A stretch of 64,000 bases of DNA. Source: Phoebastria nigripes. Taxonomy: Eukaryota > Chordata > Aves > Procellariiformes > Diomedeidae. Below the pieces are notes generated by a model. The model searched no databases. It was given only the letters and a program-made list of their open reading frames with translations, and had not been told where the DNA came from. The position numbers and the translations under genes are program-made. The DNA lies in NCBI GenBank assembly GCA_035582835.1, contig JAYKAV010002375.1, forward strand, positions 248,001 through 312,000, written 5' to 3'. Positions 23,856 through 36,400 of this stretch are shown piece after piece. Position 1 is the first letter of the stretch. Every line of letters starts with the position of its first letter.

Positions 23856-26800
23856 AAATAATCAGAAGCACTCATGAACATTTAGATTACTAAGAGGAAA
23901 GAAAAGCTAAACTAATTCAGCAGGGATATCATTAAAAATTATTGATTGAATGCTGTATGTACTGCCAGTACTTACAAGAGATCTTGTTTTTTTCTTGCAG
24001 CCTAATTTTGGTGGAGTCATGTATGTAGGGTCTCTCCCCCCGGCTGGCACTGCTCTCCAGAAGTACTTTGTCACTCCATCTTACAGCTCCATGCTACAAA
24101 TGCATCGCTTGCTCTAGCTTCCAGCACCACGTCCATGAACAGGAAGAGATTATCTGGGCCTTTAAAAAAAAAAAAGTCCTTTGCAAAACAGTTGTGCAGG
24201 TTTTTGCTTCAAGAAATGAGGAGATTTGGCTCTGTGGTGACACCAGAGACTGCCAACCTTATCAGTACAAACTGGCATGTCCCATAAAGTTTACTTTAAC
24301 GTTCTTATCGTTAGCATTTCACAGTAATTCCATATTTGTACTGATGCACACTGAGGTGTGTATAGTTTATAATCTTTATATGTATACATGCATGTATGTA
24401 ATGTTTAAGAGAAAAAAATGTTGCCACATAGGTCAGTGATTTTACCTCTAGAGCTCTTCAGAAGCAACATCCTTTTTGCCTGCAGAAGCAAGGGATATTG
24501 AAAAGATTTTGCAGTGTGCTCTCTCTCCTGCAGTCACTGTTTGCTTTCTGCTTTAGCCTTATACGTTACTGGCAAACCACCCACTGGAGTGGAGCTGCTC
24601 ATATATTCAAACAGGTAGGCAGAGCTGGTCAGATAGGGTGTCCTCGAGGCCAGCAGGAGGTAATGATCAGGTTAGCTGAGTCATGACGGCCAACCAGCTA
24701 TATATATATCATGGCTCCCCTCAAAGGAACTCACCTAATCAGATCTGTCCCCAGGAATATGTTTATCCTGTCTAGAGCTTGGCTTTCGAAGCAATTTTTT
24801 TTAGATCCCAGCTCCCTGTAAAACCAGGAATGCTGAGATCCCAAAGGCCCTTTTGATTTCACTCATTATGAGAATGTTATGAAATTTAAGTCCTGACTCT
24901 AAATGCCTAGTTTTTCTCCAGACATGGAAAGCTGTGGTTCAGTCTCAATCCTGCTGTCAGCAAGAAAAACTTGCTCCAGTTCTTTCCGCAGATCTTTACA
25001 GATTTCTTTTTTTCACACACTGTATTAAACTAGTCCCTTAGCTTTGAGCATCTTCTCTGGATTATGAAATCGCTCCCTTACACGAACCACAGAGAATAGC
25101 TGCCCTGCAGGAGGCTACAGAGGTGCGTGGTTTCTGCCACCAGGAGAAATACCACCAGGAGAAATGCCTGTGCTTCTCCTCAGTGGCGAAGGATGAAGAC
25201 AGTTTTCATGGGCTTGCAGTCTGCATCCCCAGAAGTGTGTTGTTGACCTCACTGATTTTTACATTCCAGTGAACGACCCATATAGCAGCAACAAAGCCAA
25301 AGAAGCTCAAAGCTTTCAACTGATGACCCCGAAATGTGAGGAGAAAGTCAGCTGAAGTCATATAGGAGGAGGGAAAACAATTCCCATTTCCTGCCTCTGA
25401 AGTCCAGCTTTCCCCTTGGCCACTTGCATTTGAATCTTTCCCCAACATTAACCCCTGCAGCGCCGTTCAGGTGACCTGCTCTGATCCTTTAAGGCGTAAT
25501 GTGGAGAAATATGTGTGAATAGGCGATTCTGGAGTTTTTCCTTCAAAATCTGCATGTGTGGATTGCACCAGCACATCAGGTGAGCTCTCTCCTCCTTCCT
25601 AGACAGCCTGTCCATCCCCATTCTGCAGAAGCAATGCTTCTTACAGCTAATATGACAGTGTAGCAGTTTTGAGCCAATGAGCTCAACTTCTCAGTGCTGT
25701 TTATTTAATAGCAAAAACAAAGTCAACTTTTGTGTCTGGATTTTGAGAAGTGCCTTTAAATCCTGGGTCTAACACATGGGTGCAGCTGAGAAAGGGAAAA
25801 GACCTGGGAACAGTGAGGTTTACCCCAAAACCTATGGAGATATTTAAAGTGCAGTTTTGGAAGCAGCTTTAACTGATAAGCCAAAAAATCTCTGCTACGC
25901 TTCGATAGCACAGAGGGAGCTGTACAATTACCTATAAGCCAGGGAGGAAAAGCGCATCTCATCACTAAAGCCATGCCTGTTTGCTGTGTGCTTTGCTTTG
26001 CACTGCATTTGTAGCCTCGCGTTTGTCAGCTTTTCATCCCTTTTGTTTTACCAGGCTGTTACTGCTGCATAGAAGTCAATAAACACAAGCTTCAAGTACT
26101 TTTTGGTTTGTGATTATGATATAATGTTGCCATTAAATTCTTTTTTCCATATGATGGCTCATCCAGAGGGATATTTTCGCTTCTGTTAAACTCATAGTTT
26201 TTACAGTAAGCCATGTGCTCACTAAAAAGAGCAAGGACCACGAGGCTCCAGTTACTAGTGGTGGTGGTACCATGAGTATTCAATACATGAAGGGAACGGA
26301 CAGCAGGTGGTGGAAGATGATCGAGTTAACTCCTTCAAGACCGTCCCGATGCCATTTTACACCCCTGTGCTCATTCTTTATCCAAAGGATGATGGATAAT
26401 GTAGTAACCTGTCTTTTACAAGTGCTGAGTTCCCTTACCTCTAATGCTGGCTGCGTTGACCCCCGGCAGCCTCGCTGCTGGCTGCCTTCCCACGTGCAGA
26501 ACGGCAACTGCGAGCTTTGCACTGCGGCACCTTCGCTGAGAGCAGCCTTTGGTGAAAGGGAGCTGCACCTCTTTGTAAGGTCCAGCTGTCTAACAGAGAG
26601 CTTTGCGCAGACCTGTGAAGCTCCCGAGGTCCCTTAAACCTGTTAATTTGAGTAGGCATTGCACTGGGTTAGGCACAGCCAACGTAACAGCAAATGCCCC
26701 CCTCTTTCTCCTCACTCTCCCAGCTGCAGCATCATGCCAGGATCGCTAGTGCAAATTATTCTGCAGGCTAGACTAAAAACATGCTTGTGTATTATTTCTG

Positions 26801-26859
26801 TGTCAGTCACCCCCTCCTTTTCTGATATGCACAGGGACGGTATCAACGCAAGGAGGGAA
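23856..26859. other. mostly non-coding stretch with one exon-like segment
   Basis: Apart from the exon-like segment at 23950-24117, described separately, nothing is recognised. A 15-bp-period duplication of CCACCAGGAGAAAT lies at 25137-25165. GC content rises around 26450-26640 but without a clear CpG island. Confidence 0.5.
23950..24117 (+). other. exon-like open segment behind a strong splice acceptor, unknown
   Basis: A tract of T's and C's ending TTCTTGCAG (AG at 23999-24000) forms a near-ideal 3' splice site. The frame beginning at 24001 stays open for 38 codons to a TAG at 24115-24117 and reads back to an ATG at 23950. The protein would contain FGGVMYVGSLPP, which loosely recalls the 'GG.LYVGGLP' turn of laminin-G domains, but the similarity is too short to name a family. 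No clear donor follows, so it could only be a terminal exon, a lncRNA exon or a chance open frame. A usable polyadenylation signal is not obvious in the next 400 bp. Confidence 0.2.
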
Positions 26860-27112
26860 AAGGAATTGTTTAGGGTGGGACGAAGCGTAACTAGGGGCAA
26901 TGAGAGGAAACAGAGCAAAGAAATGTCTAGGCTGACTATCAAGAAAAACATCCTAACATTGAAGCCCGAAAAGGCTGTTTAATGATCTCCCAAAGGAAGT
27001 AGTGGGAACCTTTATCAATGAGTCATTTCAAACTGTGAAGGACAAAGCTCTGAGTGTGGGGAATAGTCATGTGTTGGCAGGGCATGAAGGGTCTTTCCCA
27101 TTCCTCCTTGCT
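26860..27112 (+). mobile_element. old CR1 LINE 3' fragment
   Basis: ACTAGGGGCAATGAGAGGAA, then GACTATCAAGAAAAACATCC, CTCCCAAAGGAAGTAGTGGG and GGCAGGGCATGAAGGGTC follow the order of a CR1 3' region ('aaacaatg.gaggaaac', 'tcaggaaaaacttcct', 'ctcccaagggaggtggtgg', 'ctggcaggg...atga'). The terminal 'gactagatgacct' motif seems partly deleted. It is truncated at the 5' end and does not encode a functional protein. Confidence 0.7.
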
Positions 27113-29379
27113 GACTCCGTGCCCTCACCCTTCTGAAAGAAACAGAGCCTGAAAAACACAATGCGAGCAGTGCTTTCCTAACACACACACAGAAAGAAAA
27201 ACAACATCCTTAAGTGATCCTTTGAGATTGGGAGCCTGGGAAATGCTTTTTAAATTAGTTTCAATAACATGATAGATGATAACAAGTTTTAGAGTAATTT
27301 TCTGTTTTTTTTCTTTTCAGCCATGTTGCCAGAGCGTGTGTCTATCCTGGCAGCAGCTTTCTTGCAAATAAATGAAACATCAAGGCTGCACTACCAGCCA
27401 GACTGGAGTAGTGTATTTCCAGGAGAGAGCCTGAACTGGCAGATCGTCAGCTGCTACAAATCAATTAAGTTCCCTTGATTCCAGCGCAGAGGGCCACCAA
27501 CTGCAGAGGATCTGGCCCATTTCATGTTGGAACAGAAATATTGCTTTCATTTTACTGAGAGCTGGACTATTTCAAATTTAAATGCTGTTAAAATTTAAAA
27601 TCCCTATTTAATTTAAAATTCCCTTTGCAGTTTCTTTTAGTGACGGTGTTCCTCATTTCTGCTCCAAAGAGTTGAGACCTTACATTTCCCCGAGACCACT
27701 ACATCAGGGTTTGCAGGGCTTCAGTGTCCTTTGGCCAGCAGGTACGATATGCCTCGCCGTCAGATTTTTTGCTGATCCCAGTTTCTTGCTCCTGTTTGTT
27801 AAATAATTGTAATAAGAATAAATAGCATTAAATGTTAGCCAACGCTTACCACATCATTGCCCGAATCCCTGGAAAGCAGCAGCATGCCTCAGTGCTGGGA
27901 GGGGAGTGGAAGCAGGATGGAAAAGAACAACCTTGCCTATGGAAAAGCATTGGCGGTGGCTTTGAGGCTCAGACAAACGGCTGTAAAGGCAAAGCTTGCT
28001 TCTCGCCAGCACGCCCCAGCCCTGCGTGCCCTGTGTGTGTGCCGGAGGCTTCAGTTTTGGGAAGGGGGGGATTCTCCCAGCTCCCCAGGCAGACTTTGGG
28101 CCCTCAGGACATGTTGCAGGGCTGTTGCAATGCTTACATTTGTAGGGAGTTTGACCACAGCTGTGAAGAGAAGCCTGATGTCTGACTGTGTAGACCCTGG
28201 AAAGCCCTGGCGCATTTTGCTGTGTCTCAGGTTGACAGGCGGGTGTTTTGCCTTATTAAAAGTTATTTCATGTCATCTGGTCCCCAGTTTGTTGGGTACT
28301 GCGGCTGGCATCAGCAAAGAAGAAAATCCTCATCTCCCCCAGCCCACGGCCATGAGGGAAGGGGCTCTCCCGGCGAGCTGCAGAAAAAAGCAATAGAGAA
28401 GAGGCAACGGTGTCCGGAGACAGGGAGTGGGGGAAGGAGACTAGAGGTTAAAGCAACCAAGAGAAATGAGGGTTAAAGGGAGCTTGAAGGGGCTGGGGAC
28501 GTGTTGGGAGACCAGGGAGGCTCTAACACCTGTGCATGGCCCCGGCGGCTGTGCCCGTGCCCACAGGGAGAGCTGCATCCCAGTAGGCAGCGCCGCGTTC
28601 CAGGTTGGGTGACATCTGTTCAGTTCACCGCTTGCCTTCTTGTAAAGATGGGAGATTTCGCGCTTCCAACTTGCAACTGGGTTTATAATTTGGCAAAGAA
28701 ATGAAAAAAAAAAACCAAACCCAAAGCATGTCATTACAAAGTGTTACAGCACATGCATTAGCGCCTTGCTACAAAGCCCAGCCGAGAGCCAACTTTCCAG
28801 CGTAATTTTCCTGTGCATCTGCCAAGCAGTGCGTGGAAAGAACCATCTGCAGTATCTTACAGGGGCATTTCCCGGTCACAGCTTCCAAAGGGTAACTAAA
28901 AATTGAGTTCTGTAAAACATACGCCGTTGCCCAAAAGGGCTTGAGTTTTAACAAGAATATAAGTTAAAGCTGAGAGAACAAGTGATGACTCCCGCTGTTT
29001 GTCTGTATCTGGACTGTTGTCTGCTCTGTCTGTATCTGGAGCTAATCGGCCCACTCGGCAAAATTAACCTCCTAAGTACTTCATAATCTGATTTATATTT
29101 TAAGAATTTTTCTTTAAAGAATAGCATGTCTGTCAGGCACAGTTCGTTAAACATTTTTGGATCAGGCAATATCTTGGATCACGAAGATCCTGATTATGCT
29201 TACATTTGAATCTCAAAATGACTGATTACCCACGGGAACAAGCGATCAAGGGAAAGGGTGCATTGCCCATCCCTGGGAACCACCAGTCCGAACTGAGCGC
29301 CTTTCTGGGATGCAGGCTTTTGCCAGGCACATCTTGTGCAGCTCAGAAGAAGAATGTCCGGATGAAAGTCCATACACAA
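27113..29379. other. non-coding stretch with a GC-richer middle part
   Basis: GC content rises between about 27.85 and 28.65 kb, giving overlapping open frames (up to 179 codons at 27857-28396) that look like compositional artefacts. They have no recognisable motif and are mutually incompatible. A 13-bp duplication GTCTGTATCTGGA lies at 29001-29013 and 29028-29040. The GAGGATCTGGCCCA-type motif near 27506 resembles ends of very old reptile/bird repeats. An exon-like segment at 27321 is listed separately. Confidence 0.5.
27321..27478 (+). other. exon-like small ORF behind a strong splice acceptor, unknown
   Basis: TTTTTTCTTTTCAG (AG at 27319-27320) is an excellent acceptor. Three bases on, an ATG at 27323 opens a frame of 51 codons ending in TGA at 27476-27478. 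The peptide begins MLPERVSILAAAFLQ and has no cysteine-rich, transmembrane or nucleotide-binding signature. I do not recognise it. An AATAAA motif occurs inside (near 27368), which would be unusual in a coding exon but normal in a transcript end. Alternatives are a lncRNA exon or coincidence. Confidence 0.2.
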
Positions 29380-29452
29380 GAGGCCAGACTACATGATCTA
29401 ATGGTCCCTTTTGGCCTTAAAATCTTAAATCAGTGAATTGAAATCTATGAAA
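29380..29452 (+). mobile_element. 3' terminal stub of a CR1 (L3-like) LINE
   Basis: GAGGCCAGACTACATGATCT, AATGGTCCCTTTTGGCCTTA and an ATCAGTGAATTGAAATCTATGA tail are the classic last 70 bases of CR1/L3 elements ('ccagactagatgatctaatggtcccttctggcctt' plus the short terminal repeats). Only this stub is identifiable, consistent with the strong 5' truncation usual for CR1. Confidence 0.8.
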
Positions 29453-30339
29453 AAGAGTCCCCAGCTGTAGGAATGAACTGGCTCAATTGCAAATAGGTCA
29501 ATTAAACTCAAACTGACAACCTCCTGGATCATCTTTAAAGTTATAAATTGGATTGAAAGGGATGTAAGTATAATTAAACTTCTCCTGTAGTTTCCAGATA
29601 ATACAAAATTTCTCACTTCCTATCTGACACTCCTGTGTAATGTTCCTGTGCTCCCCTAAAAAGCTGATACATTATTTTCTGTATCTCTCTACAAAGGTCG
29701 TCTCTAGTTGGGCCGCAATGTAGTGAGCGCAAGGCTGGACTGACCAAGTGAAAGCCCCCATCCTGCTCTGGGCAGGCGGCAGGTCAGGTTCACCCATTGA
29801 CATGGCGGTGGCCGTTTGCAGGGCCAGACGTTGCAGATAAACCTCTCCGCTTCATGTGAATGACCCACGGAGCAGATCGGCGGCCAGGCACCTCCTCCAC
29901 GCCCTGCCCCTGCTTTTTGCACGGAGCTACACCCAGATCCTGGTGGACCTGCTCACCCAGCACGTGCTAGTTACTGCCACGCCACAGCAAGGCAAAACCT
30001 CCATCGTCTGCGCGATGCTCCTGTGCAAAGGGCTCTGGTTAGTAACGCACCACTGGGCTTACTGTAGAGGGATTGCAGGGCCTGGGAGGAGGCAATTTTT
30101 TTATTTTCCATGAGTATCTGTACCTGGGCCATTAACTCTCATTTATGGACTATGGATAGAAATTTCTCTCATTTCTTCAGCACTACAAATTAATTGCATG
30201 TTCAGCACAAGAGTAGGGCAGGGGGAGAAATTTGAGCAAGGCCAGTTTAGCATCTCCCACCCCAGCTTCTTCGCCCTGTTCCTTCTTCCTGGGGCCTTGA
30301 ATCTCTTTGCTCTTTGCCTGCACGCTGACTCCTCTCACC
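29453..30339. other. non-coding stretch, nothing recognised
   Basis: No repeat or conserved protein is seen. An 85-codon open frame at 29856-30113 shows no family features. Confidence 0.5.
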
Positions 30340-30480
30340 TTCCTTTCTTCACTTCCCTCTCCTCTCCCACTGCTGACACGTGTCCTACCCCAGCGCTCTC
30401 ATCCACTCCTTTTCTTCTCACAACTTCTCATCCCCTCTTCCCCTCACCCCTCTCCTGTTTCTCCCTGTATCCCATCTCAC
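30340..30480 (+). repeat. pyrimidine-rich low-complexity tract
   Basis: The plus strand is dominated by C and T (TCCCTCTCCTCTCCCAC, CTTCTCATCCCCTCTTCC and similar). Such asymmetric tracts create long but meaningless open frames rich in Ser, Pro and Leu; the frames at 30198-30814 are rejected for that reason. Confidence 0.75.
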
Positions 30481-33400
30481 TTTAAAACACAAAGCTGTCC
30501 CAAAATATCAGGAATTGGACTCTAGAGGAATCAAATACTGCCTGAACCGAGTCAGTTTCGGAGCTACGCTTTTGCCTTGGACGACGACAACCAGGTATGG
30601 ATGCTGCTGCAAAAAGGCCTGCCGCCACAGCAGGGTGGGCTGTGAAATCAGCCCTCGGGAGGTAAGCAGGGCTGCATGTGGTGGGTGCTCAAGGGCAAGA
30701 CTCCCGGGCAGGCGCAGCCGCTGCGGGCAGGGGCGGCCGGGCTGCGCTGGTGCCCCGGTGCCGCAGCGGGAGCGGAGCGCGGCTGCAATGTTAACAGTGC
30801 CATCTTTTGGATAAGGTGGAAAACTGTACTGACTTCCTGGTGCCATCGGAAAACTCTCCAGGCAACCCTCCCAGAGAAAAAGGCGCTTTTTTTCTTGCTC
30901 TCGCCAAGACTGCTAACCCAATTCCCCTTGAAGTTTTTTATCGGGAAGTTATTCTTCCCTTCAAATTTAGAATTGCTCTGCGGTGTGTCTGCACGGCATC
31001 CAGCAGTGCTGTCTCGCTTCAGTCAACTGCATTTCAGTGGTATAGCACAGAGGAAAACACTTTGAATGAGATTTTTTCAAAGGAACTCGGGTGCCTGATG
31101 AAAGCCGCTGCTGCTTGTGTGTGTACCTCCCGATGACCGAAAGTCTGACTGCGTGCAGAAGCAGCACGGAGGCAAAGGGGGCAGCAGTTCCAGGATTTGT
31201 CTGCACTGCAATGCGCTTTAGGGCTGAATAAAAGGAAAAGGCTAAAAACCAAAAATGCCCTGTATGTAATCTCATACTGCTTCATGTAATACACAAGTGA
31301 CGCTATCGTAGAAATGAATACTGCATCTCCACTGGAACTGGGCTTTTAAAATTCAGTAAAACGTCCTGATTCCTGGAGGGGCCTTAACTGAGAATACGCT
31401 CATCCTCGGGAGTCATGCTGATGCTTTTTGCGTCTGAGCCAAGATTTTGTAAATTTAAGTCAGCTCTGTCTCTTGTGCCTAATAATATGAAGCAAGAAAT
31501 AGCCCAGCCTTATAAAAATTGTGGGGTTTGGCCTCAGCCCATATTGATTATCTAGCTCATAAATGAAGACCAAACTTCTGGTTCTTGTCCAAACAACAAT
31601 CATCTTGGAGCTTCATGCCTACAAATCAGACTGGCAGATATTAGCTGAGTTTGTTCAGACTCACACTTCTCAGCTTAAGCTGAGCTTCCTTTTGTTTCTG
31701 CACATTTTTCTTGAGTAAAGTCTTTTTTCCAGTTGTATGCTCTTCACAGAATCAGAATACTCACTGACTTCTATAGATTTTCTCTGGTCAAATCCTACTG
31801 CCATAAAATTAATGACAAAATGCTGTTGATTTTATTATAATCAGGATTTCCTCCCTGGGAAACTCTAGTCTTCGAGGTAGCTGCTAGAAAGCAGTGCTAA
31901 AGGAAACCAGGGCTAATGTGATTAAGCAGAAGATGTTCTGCTACCCACCCAAGTAACCCCATAATGGGGAGCTGAACAGAGACATCCGAGCTACTTCTAT
32001 CAGCTCAGCTAGGAAAAAATGTAACACTCTGACTAGCCCTGGTTGCCCCTGCGTGCCAGCCTCTGTCATCGACCTACAGCAAGTATCGTTTCAGCCCATG
32101 ACTCATCTCACTGAAATCAGCATAAATAAAGGTGGCAGAACATAGCCCAGAGTGCTGTCACCCTGGGTAGAAGCCTAGGACAGCTTCCCCATGTTTGCAT
32201 TGCTGAAAATTACGGCCACCGATTGTCTGCAATGACTGCACCCAGCTGAGAGTTTCCCTCTCCCTACCTGGCAACTACTGTTACACCTGGAACCCATTTA
32301 TGCCACTAAATACCATTTGTAGGTTTAAATGCTGTATATAAAGGCTATATTGAAATGCTGCTTCTATTATGCCAAATTAAGCACGTGCTTTTGAAGAGGT
32401 GAAACAGACCCATAGCAAGCTTTAATTTGCTGGGTATTGATGGGAGGATTTCGGCTGCATAGGTAAGTGTGCCCTTCTGAAGTCTGCTTGATACTGGCGC
32501 CTCTCTCAGCACACTTGTGGCAGAAGGACAACCCCGTTTGGAGGGCTGGTTCACCTTCTCATCCCTCTTTCCCTGCCACATCGAGCTGGAGCTCTCCAGA
32601 GATGAGGGGGCAAAATGCCTTCACTCAGCATGGTGGCACAGACGGAAAGCTCTTAAGTGTGGGTGACTTTCCATGCAGCTGGAGAGCCCTTGGATGGGGA
32701 GATGGCCGCTGCCCAGGCTGAACTCATTTTCTCAGGACTGAATGCCAGGGAAGGGACAAAGTGATCACCAAATGGGGAATGTGGATCAGTTGGTGGAGGG
32801 CACTGGTGCTTTTGAAGGGAAGAGTCTCTACTGCAGGCTTGGCCAGCTGGGCAGAGTACTTGTCCCAGGGCACTGAGGGCTTCTGCCTTATCTGGGCAAC
32901 TGAGACTCCAAGGAAAACCTTGTGAGTGGCGGAGTACACTAAGCTCTTTAGTGGACTTTGAGGAAAGCCCTCAAAATGGTGGGGAGATGCCTGTGCTATT
33001 ATATATGCACTATTATTCTCTCTAAGCTGTTTGCTTTGTGTGCTGGCTGAAGTACTTTTTGATCCCTTGGAAAAATGTATGCATCTCTCCAGCCTCACAG
33101 GTCCCTGCAGAGGTGGGTTGTATGCCAGGATGCCCTCAGAGATGACATTCTGAAGCCACATCGTGTGAGCAGGTGGTGGAGGAAAAAACCCTCCTGGGGT
33201 TCATGAGGGTGGTTTTGCTGGGAAGTGCCAGGTCCTGCCTGTGGATGCTGTTTGTGTGCAGCAAATGTGGCAGGGGAAGCCAGGAACAGCAACCCTGGAG
33301 ACCTGCTCGGATGAAGGGAAGCCTTAGAGAAAACCAGTCCAGCAAAAGGAACTTTACTAGGTCTCCATGACAGATGGATTGAATTATTCAAGCTTAAACT

Positions 33401-36400
33401 AATACAAACTTTCCATGTCAGACACTATGCATTTCACTTCATGAGGACTAAAGTGTTTTGGGCAGTGTCTCTTTAACGTGCTGCTGAAGTTTGCACATGC
33501 AGATACGTATTTTGGGCTGCTAAAATAATTCTGTGTAAGAGGGAAACTATGAGCAACTGAGGGAGGAAATAACACTTCTGAAAAATAAAATCTGCTTCAG
33601 AAACTGATGCATGCTTTGAAAAACAAAACGTTTTATCACTGAGGATTTCTGGCTTTCGACCACATGCCAATCTGAATCCAGTTTTGCAATTTCCACTCGG
33701 CCATATCAACTCTTACTCTCAGTGGAATTTTTGTCTCAGTGGGAACAGGAGCATTGGGCCCTTTGACAGCAGAGTTGTCCCTCCCCCAGAGGGAGCCTGA
33801 ACGGTAGGGTATGGCAGCGATTTTTTCCTAAGAACGTGACATTGCGAATGTCCACATTTATTTAGCAAATCAGCTCACCCTGGCGATGCACCCCATGCAT
33901 TTTTGGCCCTGTTTCTTCAAGACTCCTGCTTAACTTTACACTTACAAGCAGCCTCCTTGAAACAAAGCTTAGCATGTGCTTGCATATTTTGCAGGACAAG
34001 GGTCAAAATTTTCATAGCCCGGAGCCCAAATAACAGGTTTTTGCTCTGTAAGCCACCGCGCTCTCGAGCTAAATGCTATCAATTCAGCTGATGGAGTTAA
34101 CAGCAAAAATGTAGAAGGAAACAGAGCTGGCGAAATAGCTTGTGATTATTATCTGAGGGCTGGGTGGAGTACCTATTGGAGAGGCAGCAGCTGGGAGCCA
34201 GCGCATCCAGAATAGAGAAGCTGACATTACAGAACTTTTTTCCCTGTTAAGTGTTTCGGTTTTCTCTGAACTTCCTAACTCCCCGGGGGGGTGGCAGCTA
34301 TGTGACCTGCAAACCCCGGGGAGACCAGTCCCAGCTTTTAGATCAAGGAACTCAAAGTGACAATGGGAACAGAGAGAAAAACAAACGCTCTTTTTAAGGA
34401 ATACACTTTGAATTATTCATCTGCGTGTTACTGAAATCTGTTTTGTTCCTCACTGTACTAGCTATGAGGCAGTTTACTTACAAGTATTTAAGACACACAT
34501 AAATTACCTTGCCAGTCATGACAAATGCTGCTTGTAAAGCCTAGAAGTATTATTCCTGCAACTGCAGCCAAGAACCCTTAATAGACCACCTGTTAGGTGA
34601 GACGCAAAATGATCGCTAGCACGTTATGAATAATCGGAATTCAGTGAAAATAGGTGAGACTTCTGAAGTGTCCTGGAAATCTCTAGACATCCTCTGTCCA
34701 TTTGCTACACACCTAACACCAGTTCCTTAGGGATGTAGCTGGGCTTATTTTTAACTAGATGCTTGGAGAACCAGTGAGGTACTGGGAGGACAATGACCTG
34801 GCTTTGGGTGGTTGTCCAAAGCTTCGCTGTTCAAATGCCATGGGATCACCGTGCCCAGCTTTCCCTGGCTCCCCACCCCTTTTCACTTTCTTGCCAGACT
34901 TAAGAAGGCATTTCGTGACATCCTCACCGATATGCAGTGGTTGTGCTGGGGAAAAAATGACAACACAGAACATAAGCATCGACATGCAGTGACTCCACGG
35001 GTGGTGGTGACGTTGATAGAGGCAGACTTCTGAAAATACATGACAGACTTCAAACGTCAGGTTGCTTCTTGAGCCCTAAATAAGCCTGCTTAGACTGCTG
35101 CTTTTGTTTTTTACGGCTGCAAATTTAACTCCTTGCAAACACATCCTGTGATCTTTCACTTAGTTCAAAGCCGTGGTAGTTGTATGTCTGTGTCTCAGAC
35201 ATGCTGTCTTCCAAAAGCCTTAAAATGGCCTGAAGCAAAGGTCTGTGGTGGCTGGGGAAAAAGCACGCTTGCAATGGGATGCAAAAAAAAAAAATCTCAC
35301 TCAGGTTGCAATCAGATGCAAAATCATACGCCCGGGTTGCAGTCGGGTGCTCACTGGCGATGAGCAGTTGGGGGCAGTAAACGCCTCTCGGATGCAGCCA
35401 GAGCCACAGGTCCTACCTCTAAAAGTGGCTGTCCGGGTGAGGAACGTTTTCAGCCCACAGAAACTCATGTCTGGATCATACAAAGTCTGTGTAATTCTCT
35501 AGACCTCAAACTGGACTCACATAGGACAAGAGTGGAGCCTAGACTTCGTGTGAGATACAGGAAAGGATTGGACCTGCTTAGCCTATGTACGGTGCCAAGG
35601 AATGGCTACCTGCTAGCTAGCCTGAGACCTCAGTCCCTCGATACATGGCCTCGAACCTGGGCTGAACGAAGAGCCCACGGCGGGGTGAGGTGTGTTACTT
35701 GACTGCTGTTTGGACTGGGACCACAAGGACATGGGCAGAGGCGTCCCTCCACCGGCAGCGGGTGTTGGCCAGCTGGAATTTGCAATGTAAAGCATCAAGC
35801 TAAACTTCAGAAAAGTTTCTGAGGACTTTTTCTGGGGCAGACGTGTGCTTCCTCAGCAGTTTTGGGAAAATGCCATTGGGACGCGGGAGAGCTGACAGTG
35901 CTGAGCAGCCGGGGGCACTGCTTGAAAGCCCTTTTCTGATCTGCATTAGCACTTCAGTAGGGAAAGGCTGCAGGAGAGGTTTACCAGCTGCAGCTCCTCA
36001 GGGCCAGCACAAGCTTGGTCTCTCTCATCTGCGTTATCTGCAGCTCTGTAACTTGCCTTCAGAAGCGACTTCACACACCAGCTCGGTGCAACAAGAGCTT
36101 TCGAAGGATGCAGTTACGTTCTGTGGAAGCATCTGCACCAAGCGTTTGCCAAAGCAGAGGTCAGGGTTGCTCTGCTTTCCGCAGAAAGCCTGCAAATTGA
36201 GTGACAGCCCCTGAGATCACCTCAGCAGTCGAAAGGATGGCATCAGACAATTAACTCTTGCGGCATGCGGTGCCATTATGCCTTCCCTAGCAAAATAGTC
36301 CAAGAAATCATTCACGTTGGCAGCATCCGTACTTGCGAGCGCATCGGCCAGGGCCTGTTCTCTGGCCCTGAGGTCAAGCAAGCGTACGCAGAGCCCAGCT

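Noticed and set aside
23617..23877. Open frames of 74-84 codons on both strands
   Set aside because: They lie inside the solo LTR and reflect its GC-rich regulatory sequence; no retroviral protein is encoded there.
30198..30846. Ser/Pro/Leu-rich frames on both strands
   Set aside because: They arise from the pyrimidine tract and the neighbouring CpG cluster, and they conflict with one another.
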